Assembly: GCA_002719675.1 (NCBI GenBank) | Contig: PBID01000003.1 | Location: 179,948-243,947, forward strand | Source of the DNA: Chloroflexota bacterium | GTDB taxonomy: Bacteria; Chloroflexota; Dehalococcoidia; Lucifugimonadales; GCA-2719675 | Length of the DNA stretch: 64,000 bases | Reading direction: 5' to 3' | Shown here: piece after piece, positions 20,300 through 30,706 of the stretch | Position numbering within the stretch: position 1 is the first letter of the stretch | Layout of the letters: every line of letters starts with the position of its first letter | The notes under the pieces: model-generated | The model's input: the letters and a program-made list of their open reading frames with translations, nothing else | The model's database searches: none | Told to the model about the DNA's origin: nothing | Position numbers and translations under genes: made by a program

Positions 20300-20836
20300 A
20301 TGCCTAAGGTATCATCTCCTAAAAGATATGCTCAGGCGATTTTTGAAATTGCTTTGGAGCAAAATAATATTGATTCTTGGACAGACAGCTTGGAAGCTAT
20401 TTATGATGTCCTGGATTCTGTTTCTATTGAAATTTTAGATTCTCCACAGTTTTCTAAGTCAAAAAAATATGAATTGATACAGAATTCTTTTAAGAAAATT
20501 GATAATAAGATGGCTATTAATCTAGTTTGCTTATTAGCTTCTAGGTGTTTGGTGAATATTTTGGGAGATATTCTCATTGAATTTAACAATGTAAATGATA
20601 AGTATAAAAAAGTGTCAAGACCTCTCGTAGTTTCAGCAGTTGAATTAGGAAATAAACAGCTAGATGATATAAAGAACATGTCCAAAGATTTATTTGGAGG
20701 AGAGATAGTACTTGAAACGGCAATTGACCCAAGTATTATTGGTGGATTGATATTAAAAGTGGAAGATACGGTTTTGGATGGTAGCGTTGCGAAGAAGCTT
20801 AATAATATGAGAAAAGAAATAATAAAAAATAATTAA
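20300..20836 (+). CDS. atpH: ATP synthase F1 subunit delta
   Basis: 'RYAQAIFEIALEQN', 'DPSIIGGLILKVEDTVLDGSVAKKLNNMR'. Confidence 0.94.
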   Translation: MPKVSSPKRYAQAIFEIALEQNNIDSWTDSLEAIYDVLDSVSIEILDSPQFSKSKKYELIQNSFKKIDNKMAINLVCLLASRCLVNILGDILIEFNNVNDKYKKVSRPLVVSAVELGNKQLDDIKNMSKDLFGGEIVLETAIDPSIIGGLILKVEDTVLDGSVAKKLNNMRKEIIKNN

Positions 20837-20870
20837 ATTTGTATAAAGGTAATTAACAACGGAGGGAAAA

Positions 20871-22382
20871 ATGGCAGTTAATGGGCAAGAAATAGTATCT
20901 GTAATTCGAAAACAGATTAAAGATTTTGGAGCTGATTTATCTGTGGAAAATGTTGGTACAGTAGTTGAGGTAGGCGATGGTATAGCTAGAGTTCATGGTT
21001 TATCAAGCGTTGGAGCTAATGAGCTTGTTGAATTTGATGGCGGGATTATTGGCATGGCATTAAATTTAGATGAAGATGGAATTGGTGTTGTTATTTTGGG
21101 AGATCCTATTGCCGTTAAAGAAGGTAGCGGGGTAAGAGGTACTGGAAATGTTGTTCAGGTGCCAGTAGGAGACGAGCTTATCGGAAGAGTTATTGATGCG
21201 TTAGGTAATCCGATTGATGGAAAAGGCGCAATTAAAAGTACTGAATCTAGGCCAGTGGAAATTATTGCCCCTGACGTAGCTTCTAGGCAATCAGTTGACA
21301 CTCCTGTGCAAACAGGTGTTAAAGCTATAGATAATATGATTCCTATTGGTAGAGGGCAAAGGGAGTTGATTATTGGAGATCGATCTACAGGTAAAACTGC
21401 TCTAGCTATTGATACTATTATTAACCAAAAAGGTGGAGATTTAGTCTGCATATATGTTGCTATCGGACAAAGAGTTGGTAAAGTAGCTCAAACAGTTGCT
21501 AAGATTGAAGAATTTGGAGCTTTTGAGCATACTGTTGTTGTTTCTGCTAATGCTGCTGATTCAGCTCCAACGCAATTTCTAGCTCCTTATACCGGCTGTG
21601 CTATCAGTGAATATTTTATGAGTCAAGGAAAAGATGCCCTTATAGTTTATGATGATTTATCTAAACATGCTTGGGCATATCGCCAAATGTCTTTGTTATT
21701 GCGCAGACCTCCTGGGCGAGAAGCATATCCCGGAGATGTATTTTATTTACATAGTAGATTGTTAGAAAGGGCTGCTAGATTATCTCCTGAGTTAGGTGGA
21801 GGTTCATTAACAGCACTTCCTATAATTGAAACTTTAGCTGGGGATGTATCCGCCTATGTGCCTACAAATGTGATATCTATTACTGATGGACAGATTTATT
21901 TAGAAACAGAATTGTTTAACTCTGGAACTAGACCTGCGGTTAACGCCGGGCTTTCTGTTTCGAGAGTAGGTGGTTCAGCTCAAACTAAAGCGATTAAAAG
22001 TGTAGCAGGTCGTTTAAGATTAGATTTAGCGCAGTTTAAAGAATTGGCCACGTTTGCTCAATTTGGAACTTCTGATTTAGATGAATCTACTAGAGCTCAA
22101 TTGGAAAGAGGTCAAAGGGCTGTGGAAGTTTTGAAGCAGCCAGAAAATAAACCTCTATCATTAGGACAACAAGTAACTATTTTGTTTGCATTAAATAACG
22201 GACATTTGGATGATGTTGATGTGTCAAAAATTTTAGATTTTGAGAATGCATTTCATGAATATATATCTTCTAATCATCAAGATTTGTTAGATGAAATTCA
22301 AAAAAAGAAAGATCTAACAAAAGAGATTACAGAATCTTTGGAGTCTGCAATTTCAAAATTCAAAAAGGCAGGACTGTATTGA
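20871..22382 (+). CDS. atpA: ATP synthase F1 subunit alpha
   Basis: '[19 protein letters not shown]', '[28 protein letters not shown]', '[14 protein letters not shown]'. Confidence 0.98.
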   Translation: MAVNGQEIVSVIRKQIKDFGADLSVENVGTVVEVGDGIARVHGLSSVGANELVEFDGGIIGMALNLDEDGIGVVILGDPIAVKEGSGVRGTGNVVQVPVGDELIGRVIDALGNPIDGKGAIKSTESRPVEIIAPDVASRQSVDTPVQTGVKAIDNMIPIGRGQRELIIGDRSTGKTALAIDTIINQKGGDLVCIYVAIGQRVGKVAQTVAKIEEFGAFEHTVVVSANAADSAPTQFLAPYTGCAISEYFMSQGKDALIVYDDLSKHAWAYRQMSLLLRRPPGREAYPGDVFYLHSRLLERAARLSPELGGGSLTALPIIETLAGDVSAYVPTNVISITDGQIYLETELFNSGTRPAVNAGLSVSRVGGSAQTKAIKSVAGRLRLDLAQFKELATFAQFGTSDLDESTRAQLERGQRAVEVLKQPENKPLSLGQQVTILFALNNGHLDDVDVSKILDFENAFHEYISSNHQDLLDEIQKKKDLTKEITESLESAISKFKKAGLY

Positions 22383-22420
22383 TTTTCACTGATTTTTTGA
22401 ATCTAAAATAGGAGTATTTT

Positions 22421-23272
22421 TTGCCTAGCGTAAGAGAAATAAATAGAAGAATTAAAAGCGTTCAGAGTACGGCTAAGGTTACTAAAGCCATGTCTATGAT
22501 TGCTGCTTCTAAGATGCGAAAAACTCAGGAAGCTGCTTTGTTTAGTCGTCCATATAACCAAATGATAGGAGAATTTGTTAATACAATTGTTCCTAGAATT
22601 TCCAACGATGATTCTGTTCATCCTCTTTTGGAAAAAAGAGAAATAAAATCTAATCAGATAATATTAATTACTCCTGATAGAGGATTGACGGGCGGATTAA
22701 ATAATAATGTAAATAGGTTTGCAAATCAGTTTATGGAAGGTAATAGCTCAGAAAATTTAGTCATTGCAGTTGGGAAAAAAGGTTTTGAATTTTTTGAAAA
22801 ATCTCAAAATGAAATCTCATCAGTTTTTACAGATGTTGGGGAAAGCCCTGAAATATCTGATGTTTTACCGATCTCTAAGATTGCTATAGATAATTATGTA
22901 AAAGGAAAGGTTGATGCGGTGTCTGTAATCTTTTCTGAATATGTTAGTTCTACCGTACAGAAACCTGCTGTTTTGCCTTTGTTGCCTATTGAACAAACTG
23001 ACTTAAAGAATGTAGATTTTATTGCTGAACCAAACATCAATGATTTGATAAAAATTTTATTGCCTAAGTTCGTAGAGGTTCAGATATTTCATTGTTTACT
23101 AGAAAGTATTGCCAGTGAGCAGTCTGCAAGGATGGTAGCTATGCAAAAAGCTACTGATGCAGCTAATGAAATGATCGATGATTTGACTTTAAAAATGAAT
23201 AAAGCTAGACAAGAGATGATAACTAATGAGTTGTTAGATATTGTGGGCGGAGTTGAGGCACAAACGTCTTAG
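22421..23272 (+). CDS. atpG: ATP synthase F1 subunit gamma
   Basis: 'REINRRIKSVQSTAKVTKAMSMIAASKMRK', 'DRGLTGGLNNN', C-terminal 'NKARQEMITNELLDIVGGVEA'. Confidence 0.97.
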   Translation: MPSVREINRRIKSVQSTAKVTKAMSMIAASKMRKTQEAALFSRPYNQMIGEFVNTIVPRISNDDSVHPLLEKREIKSNQIILITPDRGLTGGLNNNVNRFANQFMEGNSSENLVIAVGKKGFEFFEKSQNEISSVFTDVGESPEISDVLPISKIAIDNYVKGKVDAVSVIFSEYVSSTVQKPAVLPLLPIEQTDLKNVDFIAEPNINDLIKILLPKFVEVQIFHCLLESIASEQSARMVAMQKATDAANEMIDDLTLKMNKARQEMITNELLDIVGGVEAQTS

Positions 23273-24688
<1,416 letters not shown>

Positions 24689-24706
24689 TTTAGAGGATAA
24701 TAATCT

Positions 24707-24964
24707 ATGTCAATTCATATAGAAATTGCTGTTCCAGAAAAATCAGTTTTCAGCGCTTCTGATGCAACTATGGTTATTGTACCTGGTGCTGATGGTCAGC
24801 TTACTATATTGCCTGGGCATGCTCCTTTGGCAAGTCTTTTGTCAAACGGAAAATTAACATACAGATCATCTTCAACAGAGAAAGATTTTTTACTTACTGG
24901 CGGCTCAATCAGAGTTGAGAATAATCGAATAATGGTTCTTGCAGACGGGTTAGAATTAGAATAG
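24707..24964 (+). CDS. atpC: ATP synthase F1 subunit epsilon, N-terminal domain only
   Basis: 85 aa: 'VPEKSVFSASDATMVIVPGADGQLTILPGHAPLASLLSNGKL...GGSIRVENNRIMVLADG' then stop. Confidence 0.93.
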   Translation: MSIHIEIAVPEKSVFSASDATMVIVPGADGQLTILPGHAPLASLLSNGKLTYRSSSTEKDFLLTGGSIRVENNRIMVLADGLELE

Positions 24965-25069
24965 ATTTATTGTTTCAGGTTTGTAAATCCAATTAACTGA
25001 CATCTGATATTTTAGTGTGGAATTTGTGCTTTTATATTGTAAGATGAGACAATAGTTGAAACTTCTACT

Positions 25070-25948
25070 TCAATTAATTATTCCTAAACGCGGTTCTTTA
25101 ATAGCTGTCTTTTGCCTATTTATTGCTTGTGCTTCTTCTTGTTTGGTTAGAGGGTAAAATCTTTCAGCTGAGTTTAGGATTTTGGGTAATACTGTGATTT
25201 CTCCAGTGCTAGGAGCTGTATGTATGGGTTGTGATAAAAGCCACCATAGCGAAGCATCAATTTCATCTTGAGTTCTATGTGGATCATACCATGTTGTGCA
25301 ATCTGGAGTAGAATCTCCCCATCCTCCTCTTGCTAGCATTTTAATACATTGTATTCCAACATTATTAGTTTTTGCATGTTTTAAAAGTTTTTTTGAATCC
25401 ATTTGATATTTTTCATTTCGCCATATCGATGGACTCATAGGGAACATAATAGTGTCAAAATCAAACCTTCTAAGAGCTTCTAGGTGTACTTTTGGTGCTT
25501 CAGGTCCATGGCCTGTAATACCTATCCATTTCGTAATTCCTTTTTGGCGAGATTCGACTATTGCATCTAATGCACCATTTTTCATAGTTACTTCATCTAG
25601 TTGAGCCATCGTAGATATACCATGAAGTTGTAAAAGATCAACATTGCTAACTTTTAATCTTTGAAGGCAGCTTTGAATATTTTCCCACGCACCTTTTTGA
25701 TCTTTGACGGCGGTTTTAGTTCCTAAGAAGATTTTATTTCGTATTTTTGGAATTGATGGAGCTAAGGCTTCCATAGCATTACCATAACCTGGAGCAATAT
25801 CAATATGATTGATTCCGTATTGATTTATTGCTAAATCAACGATGCCATCTAATTGCTTTTGAGGTAATTCAGATTTTCCTAAAACTATAGCACCAAACGT
25901 AACTACAGTACTTGAGTGGCCTGTTCTTCCTAAAAGTCTTTTTTCCAT
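25070..25948 (-). CDS. Aldo/keto reductase
   Basis: 'LLGRTGHSSTVVTFGA', 'HIDIAPGYGNAM', 'VDLLQLHGI', 'KWIGITGHG'. Confidence 0.88.
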   Translation of the reverse strand: MEKRLLGRTGHSSTVVTFGAIVLGKSELPQKQLDGIVDLAINQYGINHIDIAPGYGNAMEALAPSIPKIRNKIFLGTKTAVKDQKGAWENIQSCLQRLKVSNVDLLQLHGISTMAQLDEVTMKNGALDAIVESRQKGITKWIGITGHGPEAPKVHLEALRRFDFDTIMFPMSPSIWRNEKYQMDSKKLLKHAKTNNVGIQCIKMLARGGWGDSTPDCTTWYDPHRTQDEIDASLWWLLSQPIHTAPSTGEITVLPKILNSAERFYPLTKQEEAQAINRQKTAIKEPRLGIIN

Positions 25949-25965
25949 TATTTTAGTGGATAAAT

Positions 25966-26604
25966 TTAGTCGTTAATTGATTGAATATATTTTACCAAAT
26001 CCCAACGCTCTTTTTCAGATAGTAAGTATCTAAAACTAGGCATTGGGGAAGCTGATTCCCTGTTTCGAATATGTGACGAGAACCCTTGTCTGCCACCATA
26101 AGATATGAATGCAAAGACTTCTCCGGGTTTAGCATCTTGAGTTGAAGATTCCAATAAATTGACGGGTAAAGGGCCTTTGTCAATGTACTTTACAATATTT
26201 CCGCTACCATCTAAGTTTTGCCCATGACAAACTAAACAATTAACTCTATATATTTCCTTAACCTGTTCTTCATTATAAGTAGAAAGAAAACGTTGTGGAG
26301 TTGAAAGTCCTTGGTATTCTTCAAGGGAATTGTATGAGAGTTCTTTGCCTGTAATAGGAACAGAATCTCTTGGAGGTAGTAGCCTGGGGCCTTCTTGGGA
26401 CCTGTAAGATTGTTGATAATGCATTTCGCTAAATACCATAACCTTATGCGAACCTGTTTTAGGAATTACTGGTAAATCAAATGACCCTACACCTCGAATA
26501 GTAGTTACACCACTAATATTATTGTAAGAAACACATCCCGTTGCTGAAAATACAGTTAACAGTGTAAATATAAATAAAATTATATGTGTTTTTTTATTCA
26601 TCAT
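25966..26604 (-). CDS. actE: Alternative complex III monoheme cytochrome c subunit ActE-like
   Basis: Lipobox 'TGCVS', 'YRVNCLVCHGQNLDGSG' CxxCH, 'MPSFRYLLSEKERWDLVKYIQ'; position in cluster. Confidence 0.85.
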   Translation of the reverse strand: MMNKKTHIILFIFTLLTVFSATGCVSYNNISGVTTIRGVGSFDLPVIPKTGSHKVMVFSEMHYQQSYRSQEGPRLLPPRDSVPITGKELSYNSLEEYQGLSTPQRFLSTYNEEQVKEIYRVNCLVCHGQNLDGSGNIVKYIDKGPLPVNLLESSTQDAKPGEVFAFISYGGRQGFSSHIRNRESASPMPSFRYLLSEKERWDLVKYIQSIND

Positions 26605-26611
26605 TAATGAA

Positions 26612-27127
26612 TTATTCCCATCCTCTTTTTACTTCTTCGGCACCATTATTTTTTAATACCTCTTCAGCAGTGGACATTTTTTCTGGAGTTGAAGTAATAC
26701 ATATTCCAATATATCCTTCAGTAATTTTTGTATCATACGCGCCCATGAAAAGCCTTGGCAATCTTGATTCAAAAATAATTCCAAAAACTGTGAATAATAT
26801 TGCTCCTAGCATGGTACCTTCATACATTATTATTAGCATAGGAGGGATAGACAATAGAGGCTTACCTCCCGTTATTAAAGGAAAAGCTATTTGATTCCCT
26901 GCAGTTAATAAAAGACCAACTATAAAACCACACATAGCACCAATAATTGGAAATCTATAAAGTTTATGTTTTGGTTCTTCGTCACCGAATGTTCCGTCTG
27001 GGTAAGGAGTACCAGTCAAAATTTCATATTCGGCTGAACTAAATCCTGATTCAGACACTTTGTCCAGCGCGTCTGCAACAGAATCTTCATCTGTAAACAA
27101 GCCTATAACACTTCTTTTGTTAAACAT
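26612..27127 (-). CDS. actD: DUF3341 protein, alternative complex III ActD-like
   Basis: 'VIGLFTDEDSVADALDKVSESGFSSAEYEILTGTPYPDG', two TM segments; position between NrfD and cytochrome genes. Confidence 0.85.
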   Translation of the reverse strand: MFNKRSVIGLFTDEDSVADALDKVSESGFSSAEYEILTGTPYPDGTFGDEEPKHKLYRFPIIGAMCGFIVGLLLTAGNQIAFPLITGGKPLLSIPPMLIIMYEGTMLGAILFTVFGIIFESRLPRLFMGAYDTKITEGYIGICITSTPEKMSTAEEVLKNNGAEEVKRGWE

Positions 27128-27137
27128 AATACAATCC

Positions 27138-28514
27138 TTACTCTCTTATAGAAGCAGGCACTTTAGCCCTGCCAATTTTAATTTCATCTCGTCCAACCAT
27201 ACCTTCTTTGATATCAAATAGTGGAATTAGAGGAAAAACTCTTGCGAATAAAAGCATTCCCATTAAAACCCAAGCAAACGTCATAGCAACCATAAGTATT
27301 TCTACTATACTAGGGGAATAAGTTCCCCAGCTGAACATCAAAGGTTGCTTTCTCATTAAACCAGGAACAATGATTAAGAATCTTTCAAGCCACATACCTA
27401 TATTTACGGATATAGTTGTAATAAACATCCACAAGAAATTTCTTCTTACTTTTTTAAATAACCACAAAGGTACAGGGAAAAGGTAAGCTGTAATAACAAA
27501 CACAATAAATAAAGCACTCCATGGCATTTCAAATACCTGCAGTTGCCTCATTGCGAGTTCTGGGCCTTCTAGAGTGTACAATGCATATACCCATTCAAGG
27601 AAAAAGAAGAAAAACCATGCAGTTGCTACTATAATCAGTAGTCTTCCTATAGCGTCTAAATGGTCAGATGTAATGTATTTATCCCACTTAAATAGCCAGA
27701 CCATAACTACCATTACAGTAGCTACAGCAGAAACACCAGAATGGATTGCGCCTATAATAAAATATGGAGCAAAAATTGTAGAATGCCAAGCTTCAGGTCC
27801 AATTTGAGCAGCGAAGTCCCAAGAAACTATGCTGTGCACAGACACAAAAACAGGCAAAACTAGAGCTGACAATAATATCCCAGCAACAATTTGTAATTTC
27901 CACTGAACAGGTGTTCCTCGCCAGCCTAAAGATAGAAATCCATAAATTTTACTTACGATTCCTTTTGTTCTGTCTCTAATTATTGCTAAATCTGGAATCA
28001 AACAAACAAAAACAAATAAAGTACTAGCAGTTAGATATGTCATTACAGCACTTGGGTCCCAAATAAATGGTGATTTTACATTAATCCAAATACCTCTAGA
28101 AAAGTCATATGGAAATACCCATAGATCAGCTCTCCAAGGTCTCCCGACGTGAACTAAGGGAGCAGCTTGAAGTGCAGCTATTAGAGAAAAAACTGTTAAA
28201 ACTTCAGCAGCTCTAGTGATAGGCCTGCGCCATTCAGCTTGAGTTAATCTTAAAATCGCAGATATCATTATTCCGGCATGGCTAATACCTATCCAGAAAA
28301 CAAAATTCACCATGTAGAATCCCCAAAAAACGGGTCTGTTAAGACCTGTAACGCCAACTCCTTTATTAAGCATATATCCAAATGCTGTCATTCCAGTAAG
28401 ATATACTATCAGGCAAAGTAAAGTAGCTATTGGCCACCATTTTGGAGTTGCAAATATAGAGCTTAGTAGCTCCTTATTAATTTGTTTGTCTGTACGATGA
28501 TGATGTTCTTGCAT
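27138..28514 (-). CDS. actC: NrfD/PsrC-like quinone-interacting membrane subunit, ActC-like
   Basis: 'FWGFYMVNFVFWIGISHAGIMISAILRLTQAEWRRPITRAAEVLT', polytopic. Confidence 0.88.
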   Translation of the reverse strand: MQEHHHRTDKQINKELLSSIFATPKWWPIATLLCLIVYLTGMTAFGYMLNKGVGVTGLNRPVFWGFYMVNFVFWIGISHAGIMISAILRLTQAEWRRPITRAAEVLTVFSLIAALQAAPLVHVGRPWRADLWVFPYDFSRGIWINVKSPFIWDPSAVMTYLTASTLFVFVCLIPDLAIIRDRTKGIVSKIYGFLSLGWRGTPVQWKLQIVAGILLSALVLPVFVSVHSIVSWDFAAQIGPEAWHSTIFAPYFIIGAIHSGVSAVATVMVVMVWLFKWDKYITSDHLDAIGRLLIIVATAWFFFFFLEWVYALYTLEGPELAMRQLQVFEMPWSALFIVFVITAYLFPVPLWLFKKVRRNFLWMFITTISVNIGMWLERFLIIVPGLMRKQPLMFSWGTYSPSIVEILMVAMTFAWVLMGMLLFARVFPLIPLFDIKEGMVGRDEIKIGRAKVPASIRE

Positions 28515-28549
28515 TTTATTTCTTAATAATAATATATATGTTCATTAAT

Positions 28550-29977
28550 TTATTCTGGCTTTCCAAGAACTAAGACTTCAGTTCTATGGAATTTTTTATG
28601 GATTTTATATAACGATAATTCTTTTTGTTGCCAAATGCTAATTACTGGAATCAATTTTGTTAATAATGTGTAAGCTAGTATTATCGCGCTAATTCCACCA
28701 ACAATAATCATGATATCCGGAATGTCAGGCAATATAGTTGCAGGAATATCTGCGAGGTAAATATTATGTTTGTTAGGATGTTCTGTTAATTGGTATGCAG
28801 GCACATAAATTCTAAGTCTATCCAAGAAGCTTCCTATTAGTATAAAAAATGCTATGATAGTTGGTCCCCAAATAGACCTTCTGATTTTGTTGAAAGGCAT
28901 GGTAATTAAGGGCAAAATAAATAACAAAAATGCTGAACCTAGGAAAGGAACAAAATAAGGACCAGTCATTGACAATTCAATAATTGCTTTTTCAGTTGGT
29001 TTAGCGCCATACCAAAATATAATAAAGCTAGAGAAGAAAAACCAAATCCACATCAATGAAAGAGCAAACATTAATTTTCCTAATGCCCAGAATTGGTCAA
29101 ATTCGATAAAATCTTTACAACCACCCCATTTTCTTAATGCGAACATTGCTAAAATTACAGTAGCTACACCTGCTTGAAATGAATTTGCAGCATGTGTTAT
29201 TGGATATAGCGAATCGATCCATCCGGGAATCAAACTCATTGCGAAATCTGAGCTTATTTGAAAGTTTAGAATTACCAGTGTCATAAAATAAAATGCACCT
29301 AATATTCCAATTCTATGCTTTTGGGTGAACCATTGTTTGGAAGTCCCTATCCATCTGTTAGAAAGGATTGAAAAAAGTTTTTTATGATAAGGGTTTTTTG
29401 AGTTTTCTCTTAGGATCGCAAAGTCAGGTACCGTAGATACCCACAGCAAAGCTATTCCAAGCAGAACCAAACATATGAAACTAATTGAAGTTATTATGTG
29501 AGGCATGTGAGAGTGCATTTTAAGTGATTCAAAGAACCATAATGTTCTTCTACCATCACTAAGACTTGGTAAAACACATAGAACAGGGACGAATAAAATT
29601 AGATTAATTAAGCCCAAAGGAGCAAATAATTGAGCAACTTTAGTAATTGATCTATTCCAATGTCCTTTAGCAATAAATGGTGCAATAGCAACCATGGGAG
29701 CAGCCTGAACAGTGGTGAGTATAAAAACTACAAAAGTCACATAATATCCCCACTCAGCAGGGTTATCAAATCCATCAGTGCTGATTTTTACTATTAATCC
29801 AATTAAACCGATAATGGATAGGATAGAAAGCAAAACCAAAAAAATTCTATTTTTATTATACTTAGAAACATGCAACCCAACTAATTTTTCTGTTAAATCA
29901 GTTTGTTTTGAAAATTGTGTTTGTTGATGTGTGTTATGACTAGTGGACATGATTTTCCTGCTTGTTTCCCTTCTCAA
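28550..29977 (-). CDS. Second NrfD-like polytopic membrane subunit (ActF-like?)
   Basis: 'TVQAAPMVAIAPFIAKGHWNRSITKVAQLFAPLG', about 10 hydrophobic segments; 38-bp overlap with the upstream Fe-S gene. Confidence 0.75.
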   Translation of the reverse strand: MRRETSRKIMSTSHNTHQQTQFSKQTDLTEKLVGLHVSKYNKNRIFLVLLSILSIIGLIGLIVKISTDGFDNPAEWGYYVTFVVFILTTVQAAPMVAIAPFIAKGHWNRSITKVAQLFAPLGLINLILFVPVLCVLPSLSDGRRTLWFFESLKMHSHMPHIITSISFICLVLLGIALLWVSTVPDFAILRENSKNPYHKKLFSILSNRWIGTSKQWFTQKHRIGILGAFYFMTLVILNFQISSDFAMSLIPGWIDSLYPITHAANSFQAGVATVILAMFALRKWGGCKDFIEFDQFWALGKLMFALSLMWIWFFFSSFIIFWYGAKPTEKAIIELSMTGPYFVPFLGSAFLLFILPLITMPFNKIRRSIWGPTIIAFFILIGSFLDRLRIYVPAYQLTEHPNKHNIYLADIPATILPDIPDIMIIVGGISAIILAYTLLTKLIPVISIWQQKELSLYKIHKKFHRTEVLVLGKPE

Positions 29978-30662
29978 CTTTTTTAAGATAAATCACATTG
30001 GGTTCTGTTCCTAGTTCTTCTAGCATTTTATAACTACGTTTTTCACCTTTTGATCTAGCTTTGGAGACTTTACTTTCAGGATCATTTAAATTTCCAAACA
30101 CTAACGCATCAGTAGCGCAGGCATTTGTACATGCAGGATTTAAATCTCGTTCGTTTGTTTTTTCTCCAGATTTAGAATTTTTCGATACTCTTCTAATTCT
30201 TTGTATGCAAAAAGTACATTTTTCCATAATTCCACGGCTTCTGACTGTTACATCAGGGTTAAGCTGGTTTTTCAAGCTATCAGGCCATTCTGGTTCCCAG
30301 AAATTAAAGAATCTAACAGTGTATGGACAGTTATTGGCACAAAACCTAGTTCCAATACATCGATTATAAACTTGCACATTTAAACCTTGGTCGTTGTGGT
30401 AAGTTGCTAAAACAGGACAAACTGGTTCGCAAGGAGCTTCATCACAATGTTGGCATAATACGGGAACATATCTAGCTTTCACATTTGGAAATTCACCTTC
30501 CCAGTATCTTTCAATTCTGATCCACTCAATAGCTCTTCTTTGATTGAATATGTCCTCTGTGTTAATAGGTATATTGTTTTCAGATTGGCAAGCAACTACA
30601 CAAGATTGGCACCCTGTACATTTATCTAAATCAACTACCATTCCCCACTTAGTTTCAGCCAT
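29940..30662 (-). CDS. 4Fe-4S ferredoxin-type subunit of alternative complex III (ActB2-like)
   Basis: 'CTGCQSCVVACQSEN', 'CQHCDEAPCEPVCP', 'CIGTRFCANNCPY', 'CTFCIQRI...CTNACATDAL'. Confidence 0.9.
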   Translation of the reverse strand: MAETKWGMVVDLDKCTGCQSCVVACQSENNIPINTEDIFNQRRAIEWIRIERYWEGEFPNVKARYVPVLCQHCDEAPCEPVCPVLATYHNDQGLNVQVYNRCIGTRFCANNCPYTVRFFNFWEPEWPDSLKNQLNPDVTVRSRGIMEKCTFCIQRIRRVSKNSKSGEKTNERDLNPACTNACATDALVFGNLNDPESKVSKARSKGEKRSYKMLEELGTEPNVIYLKKVEKGNKQENHVH

Positions 30663-30706
30663 TTGATTGTTTCTCCATATAGTTAAGTTTATTGCAGAAT
30701 AGTGAA

